Positions 1-11,561 of a stretch of DNA of 64,000 bases are shown here, piece after piece. This stretch comes from Staphylococcus haemolyticus. GTDB taxonomy: Bacteria > Bacillota > Bacilli > Staphylococcales > Staphylococcaceae. How positions within the stretch are numbered: position 1 is the first letter of the stretch; every line of letters starts with the position of its first letter. The notes under the pieces are model-generated. The model had not been told where the DNA came from, ran no database searches, and was given only the letters and a program-made list of their open reading frames with translations. The stretch covers positions 806,001 through 870,000 of the forward strand of contig NZ_CP035291.1 of assembly GCF_006094395.1 (NCBI RefSeq), written 5' to 3'. The position numbers were made by a program, and so were the translations under genes.

Positions 1-1
1 A

Positions 2-463
2 CCACTTCAAAGTGGTTTGGTAATATTCCCACTGTCAGTAGCTTGGTTAGTTTTAAATTTTAACTTAGCAAAGGTAGAAGAGAACTTAACTCGAAAAGCA
101 TTATATATTAGTGCTTTTACATTATTATTGATTAGCAGTATCATACTCATGTTTGGTCTTAAAGTACCATTATTAATAGCAGCAACAGTAATTCTTGCTG
201 GGGTAAGTTTTGGATTTGTTTATACAAAGGACAGTGTCATCGTTCAAGAAGAAACAGATCCTAGACATATGAAGAAAATGATGTCTTTCTATGCATTAAC
301 TAAAAATTTAGGTTCTTCAATAGGTTCAACTGTAATGGGATATTTCTATGCTATGTCAGTTGGAATCATGGATGGGCATTTTTACAATATATTATTTGCA
401 GTTTCATTAGTCGCTATTCTTCTGATTATTATGTGGTCAACACTTTATAGACCTGAGGTATAG
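2..463 (+). CDS. sdrM: MFS multidrug efflux transporter, C-terminal part (SdrM-like)
   Basis: The frame is open to the left edge of the window, so only the last ~154 residues are visible and the true start lies outside. The fragment has about four hydrophobic helices, separated by a charged loop around the EETDPRHMKK stretch, and ends in a short cytoplasmic tail. This pattern fits the C-terminal half of a 14-helix DHA2-type drug:H+ antiporter. The next genes are sepA and an LmrS-like transporter, and in S. aureus these three sit side by side, which is why I call it SdrM. SdrM is known to export norfloxacin and dyes. The family call is firm. The symbol rests mainly on context. Confidence 0.7.
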   Translation, partial: PLQSGLVIFPLSVAWLVLNFNLAKVEENLTRKALYISAFTLLLISSIILMFGLKVPLLIAATVILAGVSFGFVYTKDSVIVQEETDPRHMKKMMSFYALTKNLGSSIGSTVMGYFYAMSVGIMDGHFYNILFAVSLVAILLIIMWSTLYRPEV

Positions 464-587
464 AATGTGTAATCATTCAAACGAAATAAAGTTGAAGAAT
501 AATAAAGTTTTAGACTAATGTACTTTAAATTTTATATCGTGAATTATTAATGATAAAATGAGCGTGTATATAAAGGAGGACAGAAAG

Positions 588-1055
588 ATGAAGTTTTTTA
601 AAAATAATTATAAAAATATTTTATCAACTTTACTTGTCCTCACTATCTTTATCATTTCAGGTGCTATTTTTTTAATGTTTTTAGGATTTGGTTTATTTGG
701 ATTAAGTCGAATCCTAATTTTTTTTAAGCTAGGTTATTTTACCTACAATAAAAATTTAGTAGATAATTTAGTTTATTATGGTAGCTATATTGTTTTTGGT
801 TACTTCATTTTATTTGCCATTGAACATTTAATGGACTATTTTAGAAAACAATTGCCCAATAATCCATATTTTAATGGCAGTTTGTACCACTTGATTTCAT
901 ACGTTGTTACTACGATACTCTTCTATTTTATTATTCACATACATTATGTTTATATTGAGATTGATTTTTGGGTTATTTCAGTCATCATAGGATTGTTATA
1001 TATATTTAAAATTATATTTTATCCAGATAGTGAGAACCTTAATAATAAGAAATAG
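588..1055 (+). CDS. sepA: Multidrug resistance efflux pump SepA
   Basis: This is a 155-residue integral membrane protein with four predicted membrane helices: roughly 10-35, 50-75, 100-120 and 122-145. The stretch around [17 protein letters not shown] matches the staphylococcal SepA signature as I recall it. SepA is a small pump reported to lower susceptibility to acriflavine and other antiseptic dyes. It is unrelated to SMR or MFS pumps. I chose the ATG at 588 because AAAGGAGGA ends seven bases before it; the in-frame ATG at 558 lies upstream of that Shine-Dalgarno and would only add ten residues. It lies between the SdrM-like and LmrS-like genes on the same strand. Confidence 0.85.
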   Translation: MKFFKNNYKNILSTLLVLTIFIISGAIFLMFLGFGLFGLSRILIFFKLGYFTYNKNLVDNLVYYGSYIVFGYFILFAIEHLMDYFRKQLPNNPYFNGSLYHLISYVVTTILFYFIIHIHYVYIEIDFWVISVIIGLLYIFKIIFYPDSENLNNKK

Positions 1056-1129
1056 CAAGCATTTAGTTTGCTTGGCATACTAAATTTGGTTGAATAAAAA
1101 AATATGTATGAAATAAAAGGAGTTTTTAT

Positions 1130-2581
1130 ATGGCGAATATAGAAGTATCCACAAAAAAACGGAACCTCATCGTAGCGGTAATGCTATTAAGTGCATTTAT
1201 CGCTATTTTAAATCAAACTTTACTAAATACGGCTTTGCCACACATTATGAAAGAATTAAATACATCTGAAAATACTGCTCAATGGTTAGTAACAGGCTTT
1301 ATGCTTGTTAATGGGACGATGATCCCTTTAACTGCTTATCTGATGGATCGAATTAAAACAAAACCATTATATTTAGTTTCAATGGGAATTTTCTTAGTTG
1401 GTTCAATTGTAGCTGCCATTGCACCTAGCTTTGGTGTCCTAATGTTTGCCAGAGTGATTCAAGCTATTGGTGCTGGAATTATTATGCCGCTCATGCAGTT
1501 CACATTGTTTACTTTATTTTCAAAAGAGAAACGTGGATTTGCAATGGGATTGGCTGGTTTGGTCATACAATTTGCTCCAGCAATAGGTCCTACGTTTTCT
1601 GGGTTAATTATTGATAATACAAGTTGGAGAGTGCCTTTCATTATAGTTGTAGGCATTGCGCTCGTAGGATATATATTTGGTGCTATCACGCTATCTAGTT
1701 ATAACGAAATTAAAAAGACAGCGTTAGATAAAAGATCAGTTGTTTATTCAACGTTAGGATTCGGATTAATGCTTTATGCGTTCAGTAGTGCAGGTAATTT
1801 GGGGTTCACTAATCCAATTGTTGTAATCTCGGCCATTATTGGTATTCTAATAGTTATCACATTTATTAGAAGACAGTTAAGTATCACTAATCCTTTGTTA
1901 AACCTCAAAGTTTTTAAAAGCAAAATATTCACTTTCAGTACTATAACTTCAATGATTGTAATGATGTCAATGGTAGGTCCAGCCCTCTTAATTCCTTTAT
2001 TTGTTCAAAATGGACTTGGGTTGAGTGCATTTATGTCTGGATTGGTCATTATGCCCGGAGCCATTTTAAACGGTATAATGTCTGTTTATACAGGTGAAAT
2101 ATATGATAAGTATGGGCCTAGACTTTTAATTTTAATTGGTTTCATTATTCTTATCGTAACAACGGCATCTTTAAGTTTCTTGAAATATGATTCATCATAC
2201 ACTATGTTAGTTGTTGTTTATGCTATAAGAATGTTTGCAGTTTCATTATTAATGATGCCTATCAATACTGCAGGTATAAATGCACTTAGAAATGAAGATA
2301 TATCACATGGTACTGCCATCATGAACTTCGGTCGTGTTATGGCTGGCTCTCTAGGAACAGCTTTAATGGTAACTTTCATGAGTATTGGTGCAAAAATACT
2401 CAGCACTGGTTCTTCAGCAAGTTCGAACCATGAAATATTACAAAGACAGAGTGTTGCAGCTGGTGTAGATTTATCGTTTGCAATAGTTACTGGTCTTGTA
2501 ATTATAGGCTTTATTTTCTCTTTATTTATCAAAGAGGAAAGACACTATAATAAAAATTCAACAAATACACGGGATATGTAA
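1130..2581 (+). CDS. lmrS: MFS drug exporter, 14 TM helices (LmrS-like)
   Basis: A 483-residue DHA2-family major facilitator with about 14 hydrophobic helices. It carries a typical N-terminal signature: NQTLLNTALP in helix 1 and the helix 2-3 loop with LMDRIKTKP. The ARVIQAIGAG segment is the usual motif B, and the APAIGPTFSG segment corresponds to antiporter motif C. Length and sequence match S. aureus LmrS (about 480 residues), which exports lincomycin, linezolid, chloramphenicol and others. A Shine-Dalgarno, AAAGGAG, precedes the ATG. It follows sepA on the same strand and ends at a clear hairpin terminator. Substrate range here is inferred from the family only. Confidence 0.78.
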   Translation: MANIEVSTKKRNLIVAVMLLSAFIAILNQTLLNTALPHIMKELNTSENTAQWLVTGFMLVNGTMIPLTAYLMDRIKTKPLYLVSMGIFLVGSIVAAIAPSFGVLMFARVIQAIGAGIIMPLMQFTLFTLFSKEKRGFAMGLAGLVIQFAPAIGPTFSGLIIDNTSWRVPFIIVVGIALVGYIFGAITLSSYNEIKKTALDKRSVVYSTLGFGLMLYAFSSAGNLGFTNPIVVISAIIGILIVITFIRRQLSITNPLLNLKVFKSKIFTFSTITSMIVMMSMVGPALLIPLFVQNGLGLSAFMSGLVIMPGAILNGIMSVYTGEIYDKYGPRLLILIGFIILIVTTASLSFLKYDSSYTMLVVVYAIRMFAVSLLMMPINTAGINALRNEDISHGTAIMNFGRVMAGSLGTALMVTFMSIGAKILSTGSSASSNHEILQRQSVAAGVDLSFAIVTGLVIIGFIFSLFIKEERHYNKNSTNTRDM

Positions 2582-2594
2582 ATCTGATATTGAT

Positions 2595-2634
2595 AGAAGT
2601 TAGCCAACAAATAGTGAGCTAACTTCTTTTTTTA
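2595..2634 (+). terminator. Rho-independent terminator after lmrS
   Basis: An inverted repeat AGAAGTTAGC / GCTAACTTCT with a 13-base loop is followed by a run of T. It lies 14 bases after the lmrS stop and closes the efflux cluster. Confidence 0.85.
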
Positions 2635-2725
2635 TATATTTAAAAAATATATACTAATTTAGAAAGTCAATACATATTAATATTTGATATTATAAAGGTA
2701 TAAAGAATACTAAGGGGGATTTTCA

Positions 2726-3793
2726 TTGTTAACGGTAGATCAAGTGAAAGAAATAGTTGGAGCATTAAAAGATCCAATTATAGATGCACCACTTAAAGAG
2801 ACAGACGGTATTGTAGAAGTAACTATTAAAGAAGAAATAGAGCATGTTAGTGTCAAAGTGGCAATGGCACAATTAGGCGGACAACCGCAATTAGATTTAC
2901 AAATGGCAATAGTTAAAGCGCTTAAAGATAATGGTGCTAATACTGTTGGAATAAGATTTGAAGAATTACCTGCCGAAACGGTTGAGCAATATACTGGTAA
3001 GAAAGAAGAACAACCTAAGACCATTGAGGGACTTTTATCTAAAGACAATCCTGTAGAATTTATAGCGATTGCTTCAGGAAAAGGCGGTGTAGGTAAATCT
3101 ACAGTAGCAGTAAATTTAGCAGTAGCCTTAGCCCGCGAAGGTAAACGTGTTGGTTTAGTTGATGCGGATATTTATGGTTTTAGTGTTCCAGATATGATGG
3201 GTATTGATGAGAAACCAGGAGTTCAAGGAAAAGAGATTATTCCAGTAGAACGTCATGGAGTGAAAGTTATATCAATGGCCTTTTTCGTAGAAGAGAATGC
3301 ACCAGTAATATGGCGTGGACCTATGTTAGGGAAAATGTTAACCAATTTCTTTGTAGAAGTGAAATGGGGGGGACTTGATTACTTACTATTAGACTTACCT
3401 CCAGGAACAGGGGATGTAGCTTTAGATGTACATTCAATGCTACCAAGTAGTAAAGAGATAATTGTAACGACACCGCATCCTACTGCAGCATTTGTTGCTG
3501 CTAGAGCAGGGGCAATGGCAAAACATACCGAGCACTCTATTCTCGGTGTTATCGAAAATATGAGTTATTTTGAAAGTAAAGAAACAGGTAATAAAGAATA
3601 TGTCTTTGGTAAAGGCGGAGGACGTAAACTAGCAGATGAATTAAATACTCAGTTATTAGGAGAACTACCATTAGAACAACCTACTTGGAATCCTAAAGAT
3701 TTCTCTCCCTCTATTTATCAAGCAGATGATCGTTTAGGAGAAATCTACACATCTATCGCCCAAAAAGTGATAGCATCTACAATTAAAAAATAA
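2726..3793 (+). CDS. mrp: Mrp/ApbC/SalA-family P-loop ATPase without cysteines
   Basis: A 355-residue protein. Residues 1-90 form a MIP18/DUF59-like domain and residues 110-355 a ParA/MinD-type ATPase. The deviant Walker A is ASGKGGVGKST (about 117-127), and DLPPGTGD marks the Walker B / switch region. Mrp/ApbC proteins carry or assemble Fe-S clusters; the B. subtilis relative SalA acts as a regulator. Many Mrp proteins hold a C-terminal CxxC after the NMSYF stretch. Here NMSYF is followed by ESKETG and I find no cysteine anywhere in the protein. The start is TTG, with AGGGGGAT nine bases upstream. An insertion sequence lies between this gene and its original terminator. Confidence 0.85.
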   Translation: MLTVDQVKEIVGALKDPIIDAPLKETDGIVEVTIKEEIEHVSVKVAMAQLGGQPQLDLQMAIVKALKDNGANTVGIRFEELPAETVEQYTGKKEEQPKTIEGLLSKDNPVEFIAIASGKGGVGKSTVAVNLAVALAREGKRVGLVDADIYGFSVPDMMGIDEKPGVQGKEIIPVERHGVKVISMAFFVEENAPVIWRGPMLGKMLTNFFVEVKWGGLDYLLLDLPPGTGDVALDVHSMLPSSKEIIVTTPHPTAAFVAARAGAMAKHTEHSILGVIENMSYFESKETGNKEYVFGKGGGRKLADELNTQLLGELPLEQPTWNPKDFSPSIYQADDRLGEIYTSIAQKVIASTIKK

Positions 3794-3808
3794 AGATAGA
3801 TTTAGTGT

Positions 3809-3816
3809 AAAATTGA
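3809..3816 (+). repeat. Left copy of 8-bp target site duplication
   Basis: The 8 bases AAAATTGA directly before the left inverted repeat of the insertion sequence are repeated exactly at 5306-5313. ISL3-family elements are known to make 8-bp duplications. Confidence 0.9.
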
Positions 3817-3842
3817 GGTTCTATAATAAATTGGACTGATGA
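3817..3842 (+). repeat. Left terminal inverted repeat of the IS
   Basis: Read inward, it begins GGTTCTATAATAAATTGG and pairs with the complement of 5280-5305. The inner 10 bases, GGACTGATGA, are identical in both ends. Confidence 0.88.
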
Positions 3843-3865
3843 CAAAATTCATCAGTCCAATTTTT
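3830..3865 (+). terminator. Terminator hairpin inside the IS left end
   Basis: A perfect 13-bp stem, ATTGGACTGATGA (3830-3842) with TCATCAGTCCAAT (3849-3861), with a 6-base loop, is followed by a T run. Its left arm is the inner half of the terminal repeat. It should stop transcripts entering from mrp and so both insulates the transposase and replaces the displaced mrp terminator. Confidence 0.8.
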
Positions 3866-3884
3866 ATGTTTTTGAATAGAAAAA

Positions 3885-3947
3885 AGGCGCAATTACCTCT
3901 ATAATTATTAGCTACCAAACAAAATAAAAAAGAAAGGTAATGCGCCT
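3885..3947 (+). promoter_or_regulatory. Transposase leader: candidate promoter and SD-hiding inverted repeat
   Basis: The arm AGGCGCAATTACCT (3885-3898) can pair with AGGTAATGCGCCT (3935-3947), with one bulged base. The second arm starts within the Shine-Dalgarno (AAAGG, 3933-3937) and runs up to the base before the ATG at 3948. A TATAAT box at 3900-3905 lies between the arms, with no convincing -35. A transcript starting near 3912 would lack the first arm and leave the site free. A read-through transcript would contain both arms and hide it. The pairing is visible; the function is inferred from similar designs in IS10 and IS50. Confidence 0.6.
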
Positions 3948-5264
3948 ATGTGTAAGTCTATATTAAAAACATTAAGAATTAAAGATAAAAATATCAATTT
4001 TTCAGACGAAGTGATTGAGAAAAAATATAAAGGACGAATGAGCCTGTTTTATTATGCCGAGCTCACTTATCAACCTACATATTGTGAAAATTGTTTAGCT
4101 AAAAATGATAATTTCTCTATAGTAAAAAATGGTAAGAAAACCTCAACGATTACTTTGCTTAAAATTATGGAAATGCCCGCTTATTTAAATCTTCAAAAAC
4201 AAAGATTTTATTGTAAAACATGCGATAGTCATTTTACTGCTAAATCTAATATTGTCGACGCTCATTGCTTTATTTCAAATAAAACAAAACTTGCAGTTTT
4301 AAATAAAGCACAAGAATGCCGCTCTCAAAAATCTATCGCTAAGTCATGCTTAATATCATCAATGACTGTGTCTAGAGTGATTAATCAAGCGGCAAGCGAC
4401 GTAGGTCAGTCTTCTTTTGATGCTTTACCTGAACACTTAATGATGGACGAATTTAAAAGTGTTAAAAATGTAACTGGGAAAATGAGCTTTATTTATGCAG
4501 ATGCTGTATCGCACCGCATCGTAGATGTGGTAGCGGATCGTAAGTTAAAATCGTTAAAAGATCATTTTTATCGCTATTCTTTGAAACTAAGACAAAAAGT
4601 CAAAACAGTAACGATTGATATGTATGAACCATATATGTCGCTAATCAAGCAATTATTTCCTAACGCGAAGATTATTATTGATCGTTTTCATATTGTTCAA
4701 TCCTTAAATCGAGCGTTAAATATGTCTAGAGTTCATGTAATGAATTGTTATAGGGCCTCAAATAGACCGCTTTATAATAAATATAAAAGTTATTGGAAAT
4801 TATTTCTTAAACCTTTTGAAACGCTAGAGGCATTTAATTATCGTAAAGTCCATTTATTTAAAGAGTGGAAAACTGAAAAAGGCATTGTAAATTACTTATT
4901 AGATGTAGATGAAGAATTATATAATACATATCACTACGTTCATGAGCTAAGACGATTTTTAAAAGAAAACCAAATAGAGAAATTTAATCATAAACTCTTT
5001 TCTATTCATCTTTCAGATGTGTGTCCTAAATTACGCCCAGTCATTAGAACTTTAAGACGATTAGCAACTTTCATTGAAAATACTATGACATATTCTAACC
5101 TGACCAACGGTCCGTTAGAAGGAATTAATAATAAAATCAAACTCATTAAAAGGGTATCTTTTGGTTATAGAAATTATGATAATTTACGTAATAGAATTAT
5201 TATAACTTCGCGACTATTTGCCTCAACAACAAAAAAAGAGATTAAACAACCTAAGGTTGCTTAA
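3948..5264 (+). CDS. ISL3-family transposase
   Basis: A 438-residue DDE transposase. The N-terminus has a zinc-finger pattern (C46, C49, C89, C92), followed by a helix-turn-helix-like segment around 125-150. The catalytic acids are probably D167 (MMDEFKS), D245 (IIIDRFHIVQ) and E391 (GPLEGINNK), which is the ISL3 signature. The reading frame is intact and the length is normal for the family. The gene has its own Shine-Dalgarno and ends 41 bases before the right end of the element. No terminator lies inside the right end; the next is the old mrp terminator 8 bp outside. Confidence 0.93.
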   Translation: MCKSILKTLRIKDKNINFSDEVIEKKYKGRMSLFYYAELTYQPTYCENCLAKNDNFSIVKNGKKTSTITLLKIMEMPAYLNLQKQRFYCKTCDSHFTAKSNIVDAHCFISNKTKLAVLNKAQECRSQKSIAKSCLISSMTVSRVINQAASDVGQSSFDALPEHLMMDEFKSVKNVTGKMSFIYADAVSHRIVDVVADRKLKSLKDHFYRYSLKLRQKVKTVTIDMYEPYMSLIKQLFPNAKIIIDRFHIVQSLNRALNMSRVHVMNCYRASNRPLYNKYKSYWKLFLKPFETLEAFNYRKVHLFKEWKTEKGIVNYLLDVDEELYNTYHYVHELRRFLKENQIEKFNHKLFSIHLSDVCPKLRPVIRTLRRLATFIENTMTYSNLTNGPLEGINNKIKLIKRVSFGYRNYDNLRNRIIITSRLFASTTKKEIKQPKVA

Positions 5265-5279
5265 TCTCAATATTAGGAC

Positions 5280-5305
5280 TCATCAGTCCGATTTGACATA
5301 GAGCC
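5280..5305 (+). repeat. Right terminal inverted repeat of the IS
   Basis: The complement begins GGCTCTATGTCAAATCGG and matches the left end at about 21 of 26 positions. Confidence 0.88.
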
Positions 5306-5313
5306 AAAATTGA
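5306..5313 (+). repeat. Right copy of 8-bp target site duplication
   Basis: AAAATTGA, identical to 3809-3816. Removing the element plus one copy restores a continuous mrp 3' region running into the terminator at 5313. Confidence 0.9.
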
Positions 5314-5345
5314 CGCATGGAATTTTGAATTTCATGCGTTTTTTC
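5313..5345 (+). terminator. Original mrp terminator, now beyond the IS
   Basis: ACGCATGGAA (5313-5322) pairs with TTTCATGCGT (5330-5339), one G-U pair, followed by a T run. Before the insertion it lay about 20 bases after the mrp stop. It now would end transposase transcripts. Confidence 0.8.
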
Positions 5346-5440
5346 TATTGCAAAATATCTTGAATCTGATAGAATGTTTTCTTGTGAGTAACGCATCCAT
5401 TTGAATAATAAATAATTTATAATTTAGTTCAAAAAAAGTG

Positions 5441-5469
5441 TTGACGTAATACTTATATCTTGATATTAT
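5441..5469 (+). promoter_or_regulatory. rRNA operon promoter P1
   Basis: TTGACG (5441-5446), 17-base spacer, TATTAT (5464-5469). It lies about 300 bp before the 16S gene, and an A/T-rich tract immediately upstream could act as an UP element. Confidence 0.75.
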
Positions 5470-5589
5470 ATAAAAGTCGTCGAAAACGGAATGTTAATTC
5501 TTTATAAAGTTTGTTTCGATGGTGTAAAAGTTACCATTGCAAAACTAATTAAGATGACTTAAAATGATTAAAGTAATCAACAAAAGTTA

Positions 5590-5618
5590 TTGACTTTGTT
5601 AAACAGAAGTTATATAAT
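5590..5618 (+). promoter_or_regulatory. rRNA operon promoter P2
   Basis: TTGACT (5590-5595), 17-base spacer, TATAAT (5613-5618). This near-consensus sigma-A promoter is about 125 bp before the 16S gene. Tandem promoters are usual for Bacillales rrn operons. The 5306-5744 interval holds these promoters, the mrp terminator and the left 16S processing arm; I see no gene in it. Confidence 0.85.
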
Positions 5619-5744
5619 TAAGAAGTTAGTTTGAAAAATGAACATTGAAAACTGAATGACAATATGTCAACGTTAATTCCAAAAACAGTAACTTAATTGT
5701 TACAAACACTATTTAGTATTATGAGCTAATCAAACATCATAAAT

Positions 5745-10659
<4,915 letters not shown>

Positions 10660-10729
10660 TTATTTCAATGTTTTGCGAAGCAAAATCATTTACTTACTAT
10701 TTAGTTTTGAATGTATAATCATTCTCTTG

Positions 10730-10844
10730 TCTGGTGACAATGGCAAGGAGGTCACACCTGTTCCCATGCCGAACACAGAAGTTAAGCTCCTTAGCGCCGA
10801 TGGTAGTTGGATTTACGTTCCGCTAGAGTAGGACGTTGCCAGGC
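10730..10844 (+). rRNA. rrf: 5S ribosomal RNA
   Basis: About 115 bases from TCTGGTGACAATGGCAAG to CGTTGCCAGGC. The ends are complementary (helix I), and the conserved CCGAACACAGAAGTTAAG segment is present. It follows the 23S gene by about 70 bases. Confidence 0.96.
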
Positions 10845-10856
10845 AAATTAAATTAT

Positions 10857-10931
10857 TCCGCAGTAGCTCAGTGGTAGAGCTATCGGCTGTTAACCGATCG
10901 GTCGTAGGTTCGAATCCTACCTGCGGAGCCA
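10857..10931 (+). tRNA. tRNA-Asn (GTT)
   Basis: Acceptor arms TCCGCAG / CTGCGGA, anticodon GTT at 10889-10891, T-loop GGTTCGAATCC, encoded CCA end. It is the first tRNA after 5S. Confidence 0.96.
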
Positions 10932-10932
10932 T

Positions 10933-11007
10933 GGCTCCTTGGTCAAGCGGTTAAGACACCGCCCTTTCACGGCGGTAACACGGGTTCGAGTCCCGTAGGA
11001 GTCACCA
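10933..11007 (+). tRNA. tRNA-Glu (TTC)
   Basis: Acceptor arms GGCTCCT / AGGAGTC with one G-U pair, anticodon loop CTTTCAC (anticodon TTC), T-loop GGTTCGAGTCC, encoded CCA. It begins one base after tRNA-Asn ends. Confidence 0.96.
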
Positions 11008-11012
11008 TTATT

Positions 11013-11088
11013 GGAGAATTAGCTCAGCTGGGAGAGCATCTGCCTTACAAGCAGAGGGTCGGCGGTTCGAACCCGTCATTCTCCACCA
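11013..11088 (+). tRNA. tRNA-Val (TAC)
   Basis: Acceptor arms GGAGAAT / ATTCTCC, anticodon loop CTTACAA (TAC), T-loop GGTTCGAACCC, encoded CCA. Confidence 0.96.
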
Positions 11089-11098
11089 TTTGTATGTC

Positions 11099-11182
11099 GG
11101 AGGGGTAGCGAAGTGGCTAAACGCGGCGGACTGTAAATCCGCTCCTTCGGGTTCGGCAGTTCGAATCTGCCCCCCTCCACCA
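11099..11182 (+). tRNA. tRNA-Tyr (GTA)
   Basis: Acceptor arms GGAGGGG / CCCCTCC, anticodon loop CTGTAAA (GTA), a long variable arm as expected for bacterial tRNA-Tyr, encoded CCA. Confidence 0.96.
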
Positions 11183-11188
11183 TTCTAA

Positions 11189-11263
11189 TGGGCTATAGCC
11201 AAGCGGTAAGGCAACGGACTTTGACTCCGTCACGCGCTGGTTCGAATCCAGCTAGCCCAGCCA
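11189..11263 (+). tRNA. tRNA-Gln (TTG)
   Basis: Acceptor arms TGGGCTA / TAGCCCA, anticodon loop CTTTGAC (TTG), T-loop GGTTCGAATCC, encoded CCA. Confidence 0.96.
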
Positions 11264-11266
11264 TTA

Positions 11267-11339
11267 GAGCCATTAGCTCAGTTGGTAGAGCATCTGACTT
11301 TTAATCAGAGGGTCAGAGGTTCGAATCCTCTATGGCTCA
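11267..11339 (+). tRNA. tRNA-Lys (TTT), CCA not encoded
   Basis: Acceptor arms GAGCCAT / ATGGCTC, anticodon loop CTTTTAA (TTT), T-loop GGTTCGAATCC. After the discriminator A the DNA reads CTT, so CCA must be added by the tRNA nucleotidyltransferase, unlike the five preceding tRNAs. Confidence 0.95.
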
Positions 11340-11345
11340 CTTATT

Positions 11346-11374
11346 AGCACTCCTGTATAGGAGTGCTTTTTTTT
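11346..11374 (+). terminator. Terminator of the rrn-tRNA operon
   Basis: AGCACTCCT / AGGAGTGCT, a 9-bp stem with loop GTAT, followed by eight or more T. Confidence 0.92.
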
Positions 11375-11439
11375 ATAAAATTAAATAAAAGTATTATAGA
11401 GTTTATCTATTTAAAGATTGATTATATTGGAAATAAACC

Positions 11440-11468
11440 ATTAATCAATTGCTGATTAATTGATTAAT
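11440..11468. repeat. Perfect 11-bp inverted repeat upstream of dacA
   Basis: ATTAATCAATT, a 7-base spacer, then AATTGATTAAT. It lies about 30 bp before the -35 box of the dacA promoter. It could be a protein binding site; nothing in the sequence names the protein. Confidence 0.5.
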
Positions 11469-11498
11469 CTACTTTTTTTATACAATTTATTTGTTCAT

Positions 11499-11527
11499 AT
11501 GACAGTTGTAATTATCATTGGTATAAT
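11499..11527 (+). promoter_or_regulatory. Promoter of the dacA-cdaR-glmM operon
   Basis: ATGACA (11499-11504), 17-base spacer, TATAAT (11522-11527). A start near 11534 would give a short leader of about 28 bases to the dacA ATG at 11562 and exclude the in-frame upstream codon at 11460. Confidence 0.7.
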
Positions 11528-11561
11528 TATTACTATGGAAAATATATTCGGAGGAGATGCT

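Larger units (their letters stand above)
3817..5305 (+). mobile_element. ISL3-family insertion sequence, 1489 bp, intact
   Basis: The element is bounded by 26-bp imperfect inverted repeats (3817-3842 and 5280-5305, about 21 of 26 matching, outer ends GGTTCTAT and GGCTCTAT). It is flanked by a perfect 8-bp direct repeat, AAAATTGA. It carries one full-length transposase gene on the + strand. All three signs indicate a complete element that may still be active. It resembles IS1181 of staphylococci in size and protein type, but exact naming needs a search. It landed three codons' length past the mrp stop and just before the mrp terminator, so no coding sequence is broken. Confidence 0.92.

Noticed and set aside
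5247..5259. Small palindrome CAACCTAAGGTTG as a transposase terminator
   Set aside because: The stem is only five pairs and no T run follows.
3817..5305. Possibility that the IS belongs to a larger composite transposon with the efflux or rrn genes
   Set aside because: There is only one copy in the window, and perfect 8-bp target repeats flank the single element.
11460..11561. 34-residue N-terminal extension of DacA
   Set aside because: It would begin upstream of the likely promoter and lacks a Shine-Dalgarno; the known protein starts at MDFSNFF.
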